A stretch of 19,658 nucleotides of DNA from the NCBI GenBank assembly GCA_031266095.1, contig JAISBR010000184.1, positions 1 through 19,658 of the forward strand, in the 5' to 3' direction. This DNA comes from Treponema sp. Its GTDB lineage: Bacteria; Spirochaetota; Spirochaetia; Treponematales; Breznakiellaceae. The translations under genes and the position numbers were made by a program. The notes beneath the pieces are model-generated. The model saw only the letters and a program-made list of their open reading frames with translations. It searched no databases and had not been told where the DNA came from. Below, one piece after another: positions 6,642 through 16,200 of this stretch (within the stretch, counting starts at the first letter, position 1; every line of letters starts with the position of its first letter).

Positions 6642-7610
6642 ATGAAAGGCCTCGTTATCCGCAGTTCTCGTAATATTTTTACCGTGCTGGCGGACGCTGA
6701 TGCTCTGTCCTGTGCGGACGCCACTCCTCGTGTTAAGATCGAATGCCGCATCAAGGGGAAGATACTCAAAGAAGCCGAAGGTTTCTATAATCCCCTGGCG
6801 CCCGGAGACCAGGTGATTGTTGAAATCGATCCGAAGCATTCCGGAACGGGGCAGATCATCGCTTTGGAAAAACGGCGGAATGTGTTCAGCCGCTTTAACC
6901 AGAAAGGCGGAGCGTCCCAGCTTCTTGCGGCTAACGCCGATATGGTATTGTGCCTCACCACGGCGGCATCGCCTCCCTTTAGGCCCCGTTTTCTTGACCG
7001 TGTCCTGCTTCAGGCGGACCTGGCGGGTATACCACCGATTATTATCCTCAATAAAAGCGATCTTGGTATTGCTGATCTTGATGTGGAGGAACGGCTTGAA
7101 GATTTCCACCATCTTGATTATCTGATACTCAGGATATCGGCAAAAACCGGTGCGGGGCTGGATGAACTGCGGGAACTTATCGCGGGAAAATGTTCCGTTT
7201 TGACAGGTCAATCCGGAGTGGGAAAGTCCAGCCTTATCAACGCCCTTCTGCCGGATTTGCGTATTAAAGAGGGGGCAATAAATGAAAAATACGACAGGGG
7301 TAATCATACCACCACTATGTCGCTGATGGTGGAGATTCCTGAAAATAGTGATAAGCCAACATGGCTCATTGATACGCCCGGAATCCGCCGTTTCGTGCCT
7401 GATGGAATTTCGGCGGATGACCTGGTTCTGAATATGCGGGAATTCGCGCCCCTGGCGGGGACCTGTACCTATGGCCTTTCCTGTTCTCACCGTGTCGAGC
7501 CGGGCTGCAAGATCATGGAAGCGGTTGCCGCCGGGGTTATCCACGAGGATCGCTACAATAGTTTCCTGCGCATTCATGATGAACTTTCGGGAAAAAATCA
7601 TGCGGGCTGA
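6642..7610 (+). CDS. rsgA: Small ribosomal subunit biogenesis GTPase RsgA
   Basis: RsgA (YjeQ) is a circularly permuted GTPase that checks late maturation of the 30S subunit and releases assembly factors. The 322-residue protein has an N-terminal OB-fold (about 1-80), then the permuted motifs: NKSD (G4) at 137-140, SAK (G5) near 165, GQSGVGKSS (G1) at 189-197, and DTPG (G3) at 244-247. The C-terminal zinc site is Cys275, Cys281, His283, Cys289. The frame is open 57 bases further upstream, but the ATG at 6642 is preferred because MKGLVIRSSRN matches the usual RsgA beginning and the extra residues cover the hairpin region. A GGTGG lies just upstream. Its 3' end overlaps the start of mutS2. Confidence 0.95.
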   Translation: MKGLVIRSSRNIFTVLADADALSCADATPRVKIECRIKGKILKEAEGFYNPLAPGDQVIVEIDPKHSGTGQIIALEKRRNVFSRFNQKGGASQLLAANADMVLCLTTAASPPFRPRFLDRVLLQADLAGIPPIIILNKSDLGIADLDVEERLEDFHHLDYLILRISAKTGAGLDELRELIAGKCSVLTGQSGVGKSSLINALLPDLRIKEGAINEKYDRGNHTTTMSLMVEIPENSDKPTWLIDTPGIRRFVPDGISADDLVLNMREFAPLAGTCTYGLSCSHRVEPGCKIMEAVAAGVIHEDRYNSFLRIHDELSGKNHAG

Positions 7611-10029
7611 AAATGCCGATCTGATGGAAAAAACAGTAAAACTCCTTGAGTATGGCACAATCATGGACAGAGTCGCGTCCCGCGCCCTGAGTGAGGAAGC
7701 GGCGGCTATGCTCCGAAATGAAAGTCCGGTATGCGACACCGACAAGGTCATTGAAATGAAGGACCTGGTCGCGGCTGTTCTTTCCCGGATCGAATCGGGA
7801 GACAGCGAGCCCCGGTCAAGCCTGCCCGCAGTCGGTTTTCTCCTTCCTAAACTTGAAAGGGAGGGCATGACCCTCGAAATCGATGAAGCGTACGCAATCG
7901 GACTCTTTGTTGAAGAGGGGGAGGCGCTCAAAAAATGGCTCAATCCCCATCCTGCTCTTGCTGCTTTACTTGAAGAATTGCCCGAATGCGGTGTCGTGGC
8001 GGCGGAGATATTCAAGGTTCTGGACAGGGAAGGGAAAATTCGGGACCTGCCTGCACTGCGTGCCATAAGGCGGAGGATCAAGAGTCTCAACGCGGAATTA
8101 CAGACAACAGTTTCCCGTTATACCTCCAACGAGGAAAGCAGGCGGATGTTGCAATCAACTATTCCTTCCCAGCGGGACGGAAGGACCGTACTGGCGGTAA
8201 GGGCGAATTTCCGGGGTCGCATCCGGGGGATAGTGCATGAGGTTTCTTCTTCCGGGCAAACGATCTTTGTGGAACCCGAAGATGTGGTGGAAAAAAACAA
8301 TGAGATTCTGCTCGAGAATCGGAATCTGGAAAGAGAGATATTTCGTCTGCTGGAGGAGCTGACCCGCCGTATCGCCGGGTACCGGGAGCAGCTCAAGCAA
8401 TTTCACTTGGCTCTGCTGTATCTTGAATGTCTGCGCTCAAAGGCCCGTTACTCTTACGATACAAAAGGACATTTTGCGCATAACGGTGGTATGGCAGACG
8501 GCGCTGCCGGCATGGTCCTCAAACAGGCTCGGCATCCCCTGTTGCAAAATGCGGTTCCCATAGACCTTGAAATAGACAGCAAAACCCGGACACTGATCAT
8601 CACCGGGCCAAATACCGGCGGTAAAACCGTGGCTCTGAAAACGGTGGGGCTTGTCACTCTGATGAACCAAAGCGGCCTTGCCCTGCCTTCGGATGAGGGT
8701 ACAGCTCTTCCTGTATTTGACGGCGTCTACGCCGATATCGGCGATGAACAGTCAATCGGACAGTCCCTCTCAACCTTTTCCGCGCATATCACCAATATCG
8801 CCAGTATTATCGCTCACTCAACGGAAAATTCCCTGGCCCTGCTGGATGAGCTGGGTTCCGGTACCGATCCTGAGGAGGGGAGCGCCATCGCCATGGCGAT
8901 TCTTGACCACCTTATCGGAATAAAATCCAGGCTTATTGTCACCACTCATCACGGTATCCTGAAAAATTACGGTTATACCCGGCAGGGTGTGGAGAACGCC
9001 TCGGTGGAATTCGACCTTAAGACACTTTCGCCAACCTACCGGATCATCATAGGTATTCCTGGTGAGAGCCGGGCTTTGGATATAGCCGGACGGAACGGCC
9101 TATCGGCGGACATTGTAGAAAAAGCCCGCAGTTATCTTGCTGACGAATGTTCCGATATATCCGCTCTTATCCGGGGACTCAGGGAGAAGCATCAGCAACT
9201 GAACGCCGCAGCCGAAAAAACGAGAGATGAGGAAATGAGGCTGCGGGAAGAACGCCGTCGTTCCGATCTTAAGGAACTGCGGCTGCGCCAGAAAGAGGCG
9301 GAACTGAAAGCCGCCGTCACCGGGAAACTCCGCCTGCTGTTAGACGAAAGCCGGAAGACCCTTGAGAACCTGGTGCGGGAAGTCAGGGAAGGAGAACTTA
9401 GCCGGGAAAAAACCCTCAGGGTAAAAGAATTTCTGAATGAACTTGCGCGTAATGTTGAAGCGGAGAACGCGGCCCTTGATGAGGAAGAGGCTTCCATCGC
9501 GGAAGAATGGCGGCGCATGGAGGTGGAAGCTCAAAACGGGGGCGGAGGAAAGACACGAATCAACCTCGCCCCCGGTATGGAGGTACTTGCCGGGGAACAC
9601 AAGCGGCGAGGTCTCATCCTGCGCTTTGATAAAAAAAGTCCCGCCGGCAATTCCTGGATAGTGGAAATCGGTTCACTTAAGATCAGTTTTCCCGAAAGGG
9701 ATCTGTTCCCCGCCGCGCCGGTCAAAAGTGAATTAAAGCCCCTTATTTCCACGGTGGATCTCGCCTCACCGGTGGCGCCTGCCTTTGAAATCAATTTGCT
9801 TGGCATGCGGCTTGAAGAGGCTCTTGATGTCCTGCGCCGCCAGATCGATGTCGCAGTGCTGTCGGACCTAAAGGAATTTTCCGTGGTTCACGGTAAAGGC
9901 GACGGCATTCTGCAAAAGGGCGTCCATAATTATCTCAAGCATGATCCCGCTGTAGCGGATTACTATTTTTCCCGTCCAGAACTGGGCGGCTTTGGCAGGA
10001 CCGAGGTGATTTTGGTAAAAAATTTGTAA
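7600..10029 (+). CDS. mutS2: Endonuclease MutS2
   Basis: MutS2 is a MutS-like ATPase that acts on branched DNA to limit recombination, and in Bacillus it also splits collided ribosomes. From the chosen ATG it is 809 residues, close to the usual 780-800. An N-terminal core/lever region is followed by GPNTGGKT (Walker A, 336-343), the Walker B stretch ending LLDELGSGTDPEEG (Asp416, Glu417), and TTHH a little later. A charged coiled coil rich in Glu/Arg runs from about 530 to 640, followed by a KOW-like segment and the C-terminal Smr domain with HGKG at 764-767. The usual LDLRG of the Smr domain reads INLLG here. The start at 7600 overlaps rsgA by 11 bases. ATG at 7624 (MEKTVKLLEYG) fits homologues equally well, and the much earlier ATG at 7471 is unlikely. 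Confidence 0.95.
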   Translation: MRAENADLMEKTVKLLEYGTIMDRVASRALSEEAAAMLRNESPVCDTDKVIEMKDLVAAVLSRIESGDSEPRSSLPAVGFLLPKLEREGMTLEIDEAYAIGLFVEEGEALKKWLNPHPALAALLEELPECGVVAAEIFKVLDREGKIRDLPALRAIRRRIKSLNAELQTTVSRYTSNEESRRMLQSTIPSQRDGRTVLAVRANFRGRIRGIVHEVSSSGQTIFVEPEDVVEKNNEILLENRNLEREIFRLLEELTRRIAGYREQLKQFHLALLYLECLRSKARYSYDTKGHFAHNGGMADGAAGMVLKQARHPLLQNAVPIDLEIDSKTRTLIITGPNTGGKTVALKTVGLVTLMNQSGLALPSDEGTALPVFDGVYADIGDEQSIGQSLSTFSAHITNIASIIAHSTENSLALLDELGSGTDPEEGSAIAMAILDHLIGIKSRLIVTTHHGILKNYGYTRQGVENASVEFDLKTLSPTYRIIIGIPGESRALDIAGRNGLSADIVEKARSYLADECSDISALIRGLREKHQQLNAAAEKTRDEEMRLREERRRSDLKELRLRQKEAELKAAVTGKLRLLLDESRKTLENLVREVREGELSREKTLRVKEFLNELARNVEAENAALDEEEASIAEEWRRMEVEAQNGGGGKTRINLAPGMEVLAGEHKRRGLILRFDKKSPAGNSWIVEIGSLKISFPERDLFPAAPVKSELKPLISTVDLASPVAPAFEINLLGMRLEEALDVLRRQIDVAVLSDLKEFSVVHGKGDGILQKGVHNYLKHDPAVADYYFSRPELGGFGRTEVILVKNL

Positions 10030-10079
10030 CTATTCAGCCGAAACATTTGAAAAGCAACAAAATTCGCACTTAAAACCTC

Positions 10080-10106
10080 AAAAAATCGCCTGGCAGGCGA
10101 TTTTTT
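10080..10106 (+). terminator. Intrinsic terminator after mutS2, symmetric
   Basis: A perfect stem TCGCCT/AGGCGA with a three-base loop GGC is flanked by six A on the left and six T on the right. It can therefore end transcription in either direction. It lies 50 bases after the mutS2 stop and separates the rsgA-mutS2 unit from the protease gene. Confidence 0.9.
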
Positions 10107-10123
10107 ACCTTACAAACTGCGTC

Positions 10124-10150
10124 GAACCGAAGGTTCGCAGGAGCTTTTTT
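10124..10150 (+). terminator. Second hairpin with T run
   Basis: CGAACC-GAA-GGTTCG (10124-10137) is followed after seven bases by a run of six T (10145-10150). Flanking TGCG and CA can extend the stem with a one-base bulge. The distance to the T run makes it a weaker terminator than the one just before it, so it may act as a back-up or be an RNA structure. Confidence 0.45.
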
Positions 10151-10235
10151 ATTCGTGGTTTTTGCCGTGACACATATGTCCCGGCGGCAATCCTGTTTCC
10201 CTTTACAACGTCAATTTTTTTGTGACGGTGGTTAA

Positions 10236-10265
10236 TTGACAGAAAACTGGGGCACGACCTATCAT
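10236..10265 (+). promoter_or_regulatory. Promoter of the M16 protease lipoprotein gene
   Basis: TTGACA (10236-10241) is perfect, the spacer is 18 bases, and TATCAT (10260-10265) matches five of six -10 positions. Transcription would start near 10272, giving a short leader that contains the GAGGAG ribosome site before the ATG at 10290. The upstream terminators imply this gene needs its own promoter. Confidence 0.7.
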
Positions 10266-10289
10266 ATTGTTACCGAAGAGGAGACCGCT

Positions 10290-13130
10290 ATGAAAAAGAA
10301 AGCACTGTATTTGTTTTCGGTTTTTTTGCTTAGTGTTGCTTTGATTGGCTGTGCGACCGGTGGTAATATAAAGACCAATACCGGGGAATTGCTGGAAAAT
10401 GATCCTGCCGTCATTTCCGGCGTCCTTGAAAACGGGCTTTCATACCGTATTCTACAAAACAGTTATCCGGAAAACCGTATCTTTCTTAGGCTGGTGGTAA
10501 AGGTGGGCTCCGTCCTTGAAGCTAATAACGAGCGGGGTATCGCCCACCTGGTGGAACACATGGCCTTTAACGGGACCACTCATTTTTCGGAAAATGAATT
10601 GCTCAACTATTTTGAAACGGTGGGTATGGCCTTTGGTCCTGAGATAAACGCCTATACATCCTTTGATGAAACGGTGTACCACCTGGAGATCCCCGCCGAT
10701 GATCCTGAAGCCCTGACCACAAGTCTCACCGTCATTTCAGACTGGGCCTGCGGGGTCAGTTTTGACGAGACGGAGTTGGAAAAAGAGCGGGGAGTGGTGC
10801 TTGAGGAATGGCGCTTGAACCGGGGCGTCGAAGGCCGGGTCTCTGATGCGCTGCTGCCCTTCCTCTTTCCTTTTTCCCGGTACGCGAACCGGACTCCCAT
10901 CGGTAAGCCGGCGGTCATTCGGAATGTGTCCAGGGAACGGGTCGTCAAATTTTACAAAAAGTGGTACCGCCCGGAATTGATGACCCTGATTATCGTGGGA
11001 GACGCCGACAGCGTCCTGCTTGAACGGGCGGTAAAACAACAACTATCGTCTATCCCGGCGAGCGAAAAACCAAAGGCGCCCCCCGCCTATTCCGTGTCCG
11101 CCCCCAAGGCAAAACTCAGCCTTCGCTTGTCCGATCCCGAAGCGCCCTATACTCAAGTTTTCATCGGCAGCCTGTTTCCCGCGGTCCAGATAAAGACCCG
11201 TGCAGATCAGCGGCTGTTCACGGCGGGCGCCGTCTCCGTATACGCCCTGTCGGCCCGCCTCAATGAGCAGGTTCAGGACGGTGAGTTCTTCCTCGGCAGC
11301 CAAGTGTTCACGATACATGCGCTGCGCTCTATGGACGTTGGTGCGATCTGGTTCAACCCAAAACAGGGAATGTTTACCGACGCCTTCAAAACCATCATTG
11401 ACGAGATTGACCGTTTTGTCGGATACGGCATTACTGAAAGTGAACTGGAACGGCAGAAGGCAAACCTGCGTTCCGATGCCTTGGACGCCTGGCAGAACAG
11501 TAAAAAAGCCGAGTCATCGAAAGTCGCGTACCGCTTAGTGGAAAGCGTTCTCAATGAGACGCCTTTCCTGTCGGCGGAGGCCGAATATCAACTGGCCCTG
11601 GAAACCATCAACGCCCTTACGGCAGGTGAGGTAAACACGGTTATTAAACGGTATTTTGACGGGCGCGGTTCCCGGCTCCTGTCCATCACGCCTCCGGACG
11701 CGGATACCCCTTCAAAGCAGGCTATCGACCGGCTCTGGAAACGGTACCGCCATCCTTCCCTTGGCCCCTATAACGACGACTTGGATGACCGGTCTCTCTT
11801 TCCGGCTGAATTGGCGGAGCGTCCCGGTTCAATAATCTCGGAGCGTATCCTGTCCGATGGAAGCGACGGAAATCCGGTGGTTACCGAATTCACCTTGTCA
11901 AACGGCGCGAGGGTCATTGTTTGCCCCACCGATTTTAAGGAAGACTTCTTTCTATTTAATGCCGTGAGCCGGGGTGGGCTTTCCCTTGTTCCTGATGATG
12001 AATACCCATCGGCCTCAAATGCTGCCGAATACGCGGGGCTTTCCGGCCTGAATGGATTCAGACAAACTCAGGTTACGAAAAAATTGGCGGGAAAAAACGT
12101 GACGGTCGGGCCGGTATTGGATGAAGCGTACGCGGGCTTATACGGTTCCGCAGCCGGCCGGGATATGGAAAGCCTGTTCCAGCTTGTCAATTTGTATTTT
12201 ACCGCACCTCATTTTACGGAAGCCGCGTGGAAACGGGTAACCGCGAATGTTGCCGCAAGAATCGAAGCCAACCGGAAATATCCGCGAAACTATGAAGCGG
12301 CGGAAATGTTGAAGGTCCTCTATCCCGGTTCTATCCGTTTTAACGAGCCTACTGCCGCTTTCGCCGGGGCTCTTGACAGTGTCAGAGCGCAGCACTTCTA
12401 CCGGCAGTTCTACGGCGCTGCCGGGAATTTTACCTTTATCTTTACCGGCAGTATCACGGTCGATGAAGTGAAGCGGCTCAGCGCCGTGTATCTGGCTTCC
12501 CTTCCCGCCGGAGAACGGACCGAGGCGAAGGATACCTTTCCCGACTTTCCCGAAGGCACGCGGACATTCAGTATAAAAAAGGGCATAGAGCAGCAAGGCC
12601 GGGTCTCAATTTATTTTGGCGGTAGAAATCCTGAGGTTACTGAAGATATTTATACTGAACCCTACCTTGTGAACGCTATGGTTGAGTTAATTGAACTCCG
12701 TCTGCGGGAAAAGATCCGCGAACAGATGGGGGCAAGTTATGGGATTGGCGTTTTCTGCAGCCAAAGGAACGATCCCTCAAGGTCGTATATCGGGGGAATA
12801 TCCTTTGGCTGTGAACCGACCCGGGCGGAAGAGCTCGCGGACCTGGTGATACGGGAACTAAAGGCCCTGGGAGAAACCCCCGCCAGTGAAACGGATTTGG
12901 TCAAGCTGCGGGAAGGATTTTCCCGCAGCCGCGAGACCGCCCTTAAAACCGATGATTTTTGGCATGAAACGCTGGAGGCCAATGTCATACGGGGCGACGA
13001 GAGCGCCGGTTACAGCCGGACCGAAAAGGTTCTTTCGGGCATTAACCCGGAAGCCATGCTGCGCCTTATCCGGCGTTACTTCGATACCACGAATTACGTA
13101 ACCGGCATTTTGCTGCCGGAGGAGCCTTAA
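10290..13130 (+). CDS. M16 family zinc metalloprotease, PqqL-like, lipoprotein
   Basis: The 946-residue protein starts at ATG 10290, six bases after GAGGAG. An upstream TTG in frame is really the promoter -35 word. A lipoprotein signal (MKKKALYLF... with lipobox LIGC, Cys21) predicts export and lipid anchoring, facing the periplasm. The inverted zinc motif HLVEH (His86, Glu89, His90) lies in GIAHLVEHMAFNGT, and the downstream Glu-rich stretch ERGVVLEEW (166-174) supplies the third ligand. INAYTSFDETVYHLEIP is typical of PqqL-like members. Two M16 repeats follow, and the second half (from about 520) lacks the zinc motif and serves as the inactive partner with a substrate-binding region near REKIREQMGASYGI. 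It probably degrades peptides or small proteins in the periplasm. It appears monocistronic. Confidence 0.9.
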   Translation: MKKKALYLFSVFLLSVALIGCATGGNIKTNTGELLENDPAVISGVLENGLSYRILQNSYPENRIFLRLVVKVGSVLEANNERGIAHLVEHMAFNGTTHFSENELLNYFETVGMAFGPEINAYTSFDETVYHLEIPADDPEALTTSLTVISDWACGVSFDETELEKERGVVLEEWRLNRGVEGRVSDALLPFLFPFSRYANRTPIGKPAVIRNVSRERVVKFYKKWYRPELMTLIIVGDADSVLLERAVKQQLSSIPASEKPKAPPAYSVSAPKAKLSLRLSDPEAPYTQVFIGSLFPAVQIKTRADQRLFTAGAVSVYALSARLNEQVQDGEFFLGSQVFTIHALRSMDVGAIWFNPKQGMFTDAFKTIIDEIDRFVGYGITESELERQKANLRSDALDAWQNSKKAESSKVAYRLVESVLNETPFLSAEAEYQLALETINALTAGEVNTVIKRYFDGRGSRLLSITPPDADTPSKQAIDRLWKRYRHPSLGPYNDDLDDRSLFPAELAERPGSIISERILSDGSDGNPVVTEFTLSNGARVIVCPTDFKEDFFLFNAVSRGGLSLVPDDEYPSASNAAEYAGLSGLNGFRQTQVTKKLAGKNVTVGPVLDEAYAGLYGSAAGRDMESLFQLVNLYFTAPHFTEAAWKRVTANVAARIEANRKYPRNYEAAEMLKVLYPGSIRFNEPTAAFAGALDSVRAQHFYRQFYGAAGNFTFIFTGSITVDEVKRLSAVYLASLPAGERTEAKDTFPDFPEGTRTFSIKKGIEQQGRVSIYFGGRNPEVTEDIYTEPYLVNAMVELIELRLREKIREQMGASYGIGVFCSQRNDPSRSYIGGISFGCEPTRAEELADLVIRELKALGETPASETDLVKLREGFSRSRETALKTDDFWHETLEANVIRGDESAGYSRTEKVLSGINPEAMLRLIRRYFDTTNYVTGILLPEEP

Positions 13131-13162
13131 ATTCCGGCCGCCGGGGCTCGATCTGAATGGTA

Positions 13163-13192
13163 TTGAAGTAGATAGTCTTATTATGGTATTAT
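13163..13192 (+). promoter_or_regulatory. Candidate promoter of the CoA-enzyme activase operon
   Basis: TTGAAG at 13163-13168 (four of six) is separated by 18 bases from TATTAT at 13187-13192 (five of six). The region is AT-rich compared with its surroundings, and the start codon lies 35 bases after the -10. No terminator was seen between the protease stop and this site. Confidence 0.5.
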
Positions 13193-13227
13193 GATTAAAT
13201 CAGGTAAGAATATTGGAAAGGGGAATT

Positions 13228-16200
13228 ATGCAGTCAGTTGGTATTAATATCGGGTCCACCAGCCTGAAAATGGTGTTGCTTGAGTATGAGGATTCAGCGG
13301 AAAAAGGCCGGTTGCTTTGGAGCGCCGCGGTACCGCATGAAGGCGATTTTAGCGCGGCGGTGCGCAAACTCCTCTTCGAGGGAAATATCCCCAGGGGTGT
13401 GCCGGCCATGGTTACCGGCAACGAGGGCCGCTTCATGTTCGATGTCTCCGGAACCCTGGAACCCCTCTGCGTAGAGGCGGCGCTACGGAACCTGGGCCTT
13501 AAAGTCGATGCGGTGGTGAGCATGGGCGGGGAAGACCTCGTGGTCTATTCCCTGGATTCCAGCGGCAAAATTATCAACAACTTTTCCGGCAACAAGTGCG
13601 CCAGTGGTACCGGGGAATTCCTTAAGCAGCAGCTTGCCCGGATGGACATGACCTTAGCGGACATTGACAAGGTACCTGACACCGCCAAGGTTTACTCCCT
13701 TTCCACCCGCTGTTCGGTGTTTATGAAGAGCGACTGTACCCACAGACTCAACAAGCGGGAGGCTACCAAAGACGATATTGTGCTTTCCCTTTCGGACGTG
13801 ATGGCCGTCAAGGTTATCGACTTTTTGAAACGGGCGAAAGTAAACTCGGGCCGGGTGGCGCTCACCGGCGGCATCACCCTTAACCGGCACATCATCCGCT
13901 TTATCCGGGAGAAGGCGCCGGGGATCGAATTCGTTATCCCTAAAACAGCGCCGGTCTTTGAGGCCCTGGGCGCGGCGGTACTGGCGCCCCAATCGGGCAG
14001 TGCGCTTCCTTCGGCGGGTAAACTCCTTAAGCCCAACGAGATCCGCTTCGGTACCTTGGGAGCGCTGAGGGACTGGAAAGACAAGGTCAGATTTTTTGAG
14101 AAAAGCGATGGCAATGTCCGCGCCGGTAGGAAATACGTTCTAGGTGTTGATGGTGGTTCCACCACCACTAAGGCCTGCCTCGTTGATATGGAAACCGACG
14201 AGGTTGTGGCGAGCCACTACGGCCGTACTCACGGTGATCCGGTCAAAGCCCTCAAAGAGTGCCTTGCGATCATTCAAGAAAAGATCATCGCCGATACCGG
14301 CGGTAAAGACATTGATATACGCCTGGTTTCTACCACCGGTTCCAGCCGGGAAATTCTCGGCGTATTTCTGGAGACTCCCGGCGTGTACAACGAGATTATC
14401 GCCCACTCGGTGGGGACCACGTATTTCGATTCCGGTGTGGAGACGATATTTGAGATCGGCGGCCAGGACGCCAAGTATGTGCTGCTCAAAAACGGCGTGC
14501 CCATTGACTACGCCATGAATGAGGCCTGTTCTGCGGGTACCGGCTCCTTCCTGGAAGAATCCGCCGCAGGTGATCTTTCGATCCATAGCGCCAAGGACAT
14601 AGGTCCTATCGCGCTGCAGGCCGGTGCGCCCTGTAAGTTCGGTGAACACTGCTCGGCTTTTATTAACTCCGACATCCGCAAGGCGGTGCAGCAGGGCGCG
14701 GGCAAAAAGAATATTACAGCCGGGATCGCCTGTTCCGTTGTCTCCAACTATCTTAACCGGGTGGTGGGGAACCGTACTATCGGCGGCAAAATATTTTTAC
14801 AGGGTGGGGTTGCCAAGAATCAGGCGGTGCCCCTGGCGTTCGCGATGCTTCTTAACAAGGAGATACTTGTGCCGCCTTCCCCTGAACTCATGGGCTGCTT
14901 CGGCGTGGCCTTACTCGCGAAACGCAAACATGCAGACGGTCTGCTTGATGAGCGAAAGGTGATAATCGACGATATTATCAACCGCGAAATCGGTTACGAG
15001 CGGCTCTTTACCTGTAAGGCCTGCGAAAATGGCTGCCCGATTCAGGTGCTCAATGTGAACAGCCACACGTACATGTTTGGCGGCCGCTGTAACAAGTACA
15101 CTAATATGCGCAAGGCCATCAAAGACACATCGGTTTTTGATTATGTGAAAAAGCGGCAGAAAATGCTGTTTGAGGAATTCGCCGCGCCGGTTTTGAAGGA
15201 GAATGATCCTCAGGGAGACAGGGCCGATCCGCAAGAGGGGGCGGCCGCCGCGCGGAAGCGTGTCTTCGTAGTGGGGATTCCAAGGGCCTTTTCGGTTCAT
15301 ACGCTCTACCCGCTTTATTCGTGGTTCTTTTATGAGTTGGGGATTAAGACGCTTTTGTCTACCGAAGTCGCCCACACGGGCGTCGCCAGGGCGGAATCCA
15401 CATACTGTTTCCCGGCGGAGATTGCCCACGGAGCTGTGCAGGACTGCCTGGACAAAGGGGCGGATTACGTGCTGTTACCTCATTTCAGGGACATGCCTTC
15501 CTATGAGGATGAGGTACACGCCAATTTTTGCCCCATTACGCAGAGTCTTCCTTACTATGTTGAGAAGGCCTTCCCCGACATTGACAAAAAACGCTGGCTG
15601 CCGTTGGTGGTGAGCTTCAAATTCGGTGAGGGTAAGGCCCTGGAACTGTTCTGCGAAATGACCTCGCGGCTGGGCATAGGTGAGGCCGAGACCAAAGAGG
15701 CTTTTAGAAAAGCAAGGGCGCGGCAGCAGGCTTATTTTGAGGCGACGCTGGAAATGGGCAGGGAGGCGCTTCAGGAAGCCCGAAAGGCGGACCGGCCGGT
15801 GATCGCTGTTTTGGGCAGGCCCTACAATGCCTTTACCCCGGAAGCGAACATGGGTATTCCCCGGAAGTTCACCTCCCGGGGCTACTCAATCATTCCCTTT
15901 GATATTCTTCCCTTCCATGATGAGAAGATATTTCCCAATATGTATTGGTACTACGGCCAGCAGGATGTCAAAGCGGCGAATCTTCTCAAAAATGAAGATA
16001 ATATCTACCTAACCTATATTACGAATTTCTCCTGTGCGCCGGATTCGTTTATCCTCCACTATATCAAATGGGTGATGGGTCAGAAGCCTTTCCTGGTGCT
16101 GGAACTCGATTCCCACTCCGCCGACGCCGGTATTGATACCCGCGTGGAGGCCTTCCTTGACATCATCGATGGTTACCGCACCAAGAAGAACGAACTTGAG

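Noticed and set aside
7471..7599. Earlier ATG for mutS2 inside rsgA
   Set aside because: It would overlap rsgA by 140 bases, and the added residues do not look like the MutS2 N-terminus.
6222..8090. 622-codon minus-strand open frame across the zinc-ribbon gene, rsgA and mutS2
   Set aside because: It covers three well-supported plus-strand genes, is low-complexity and Arg/Ser-rich, and resembles no protein family.
10236..10289. Upstream TTG start for the M16 protease
   Set aside because: That TTG is the first base triplet of a perfect -35 hexamer; starting at 10290 gives a proper lipoprotein signal and ribosome site.
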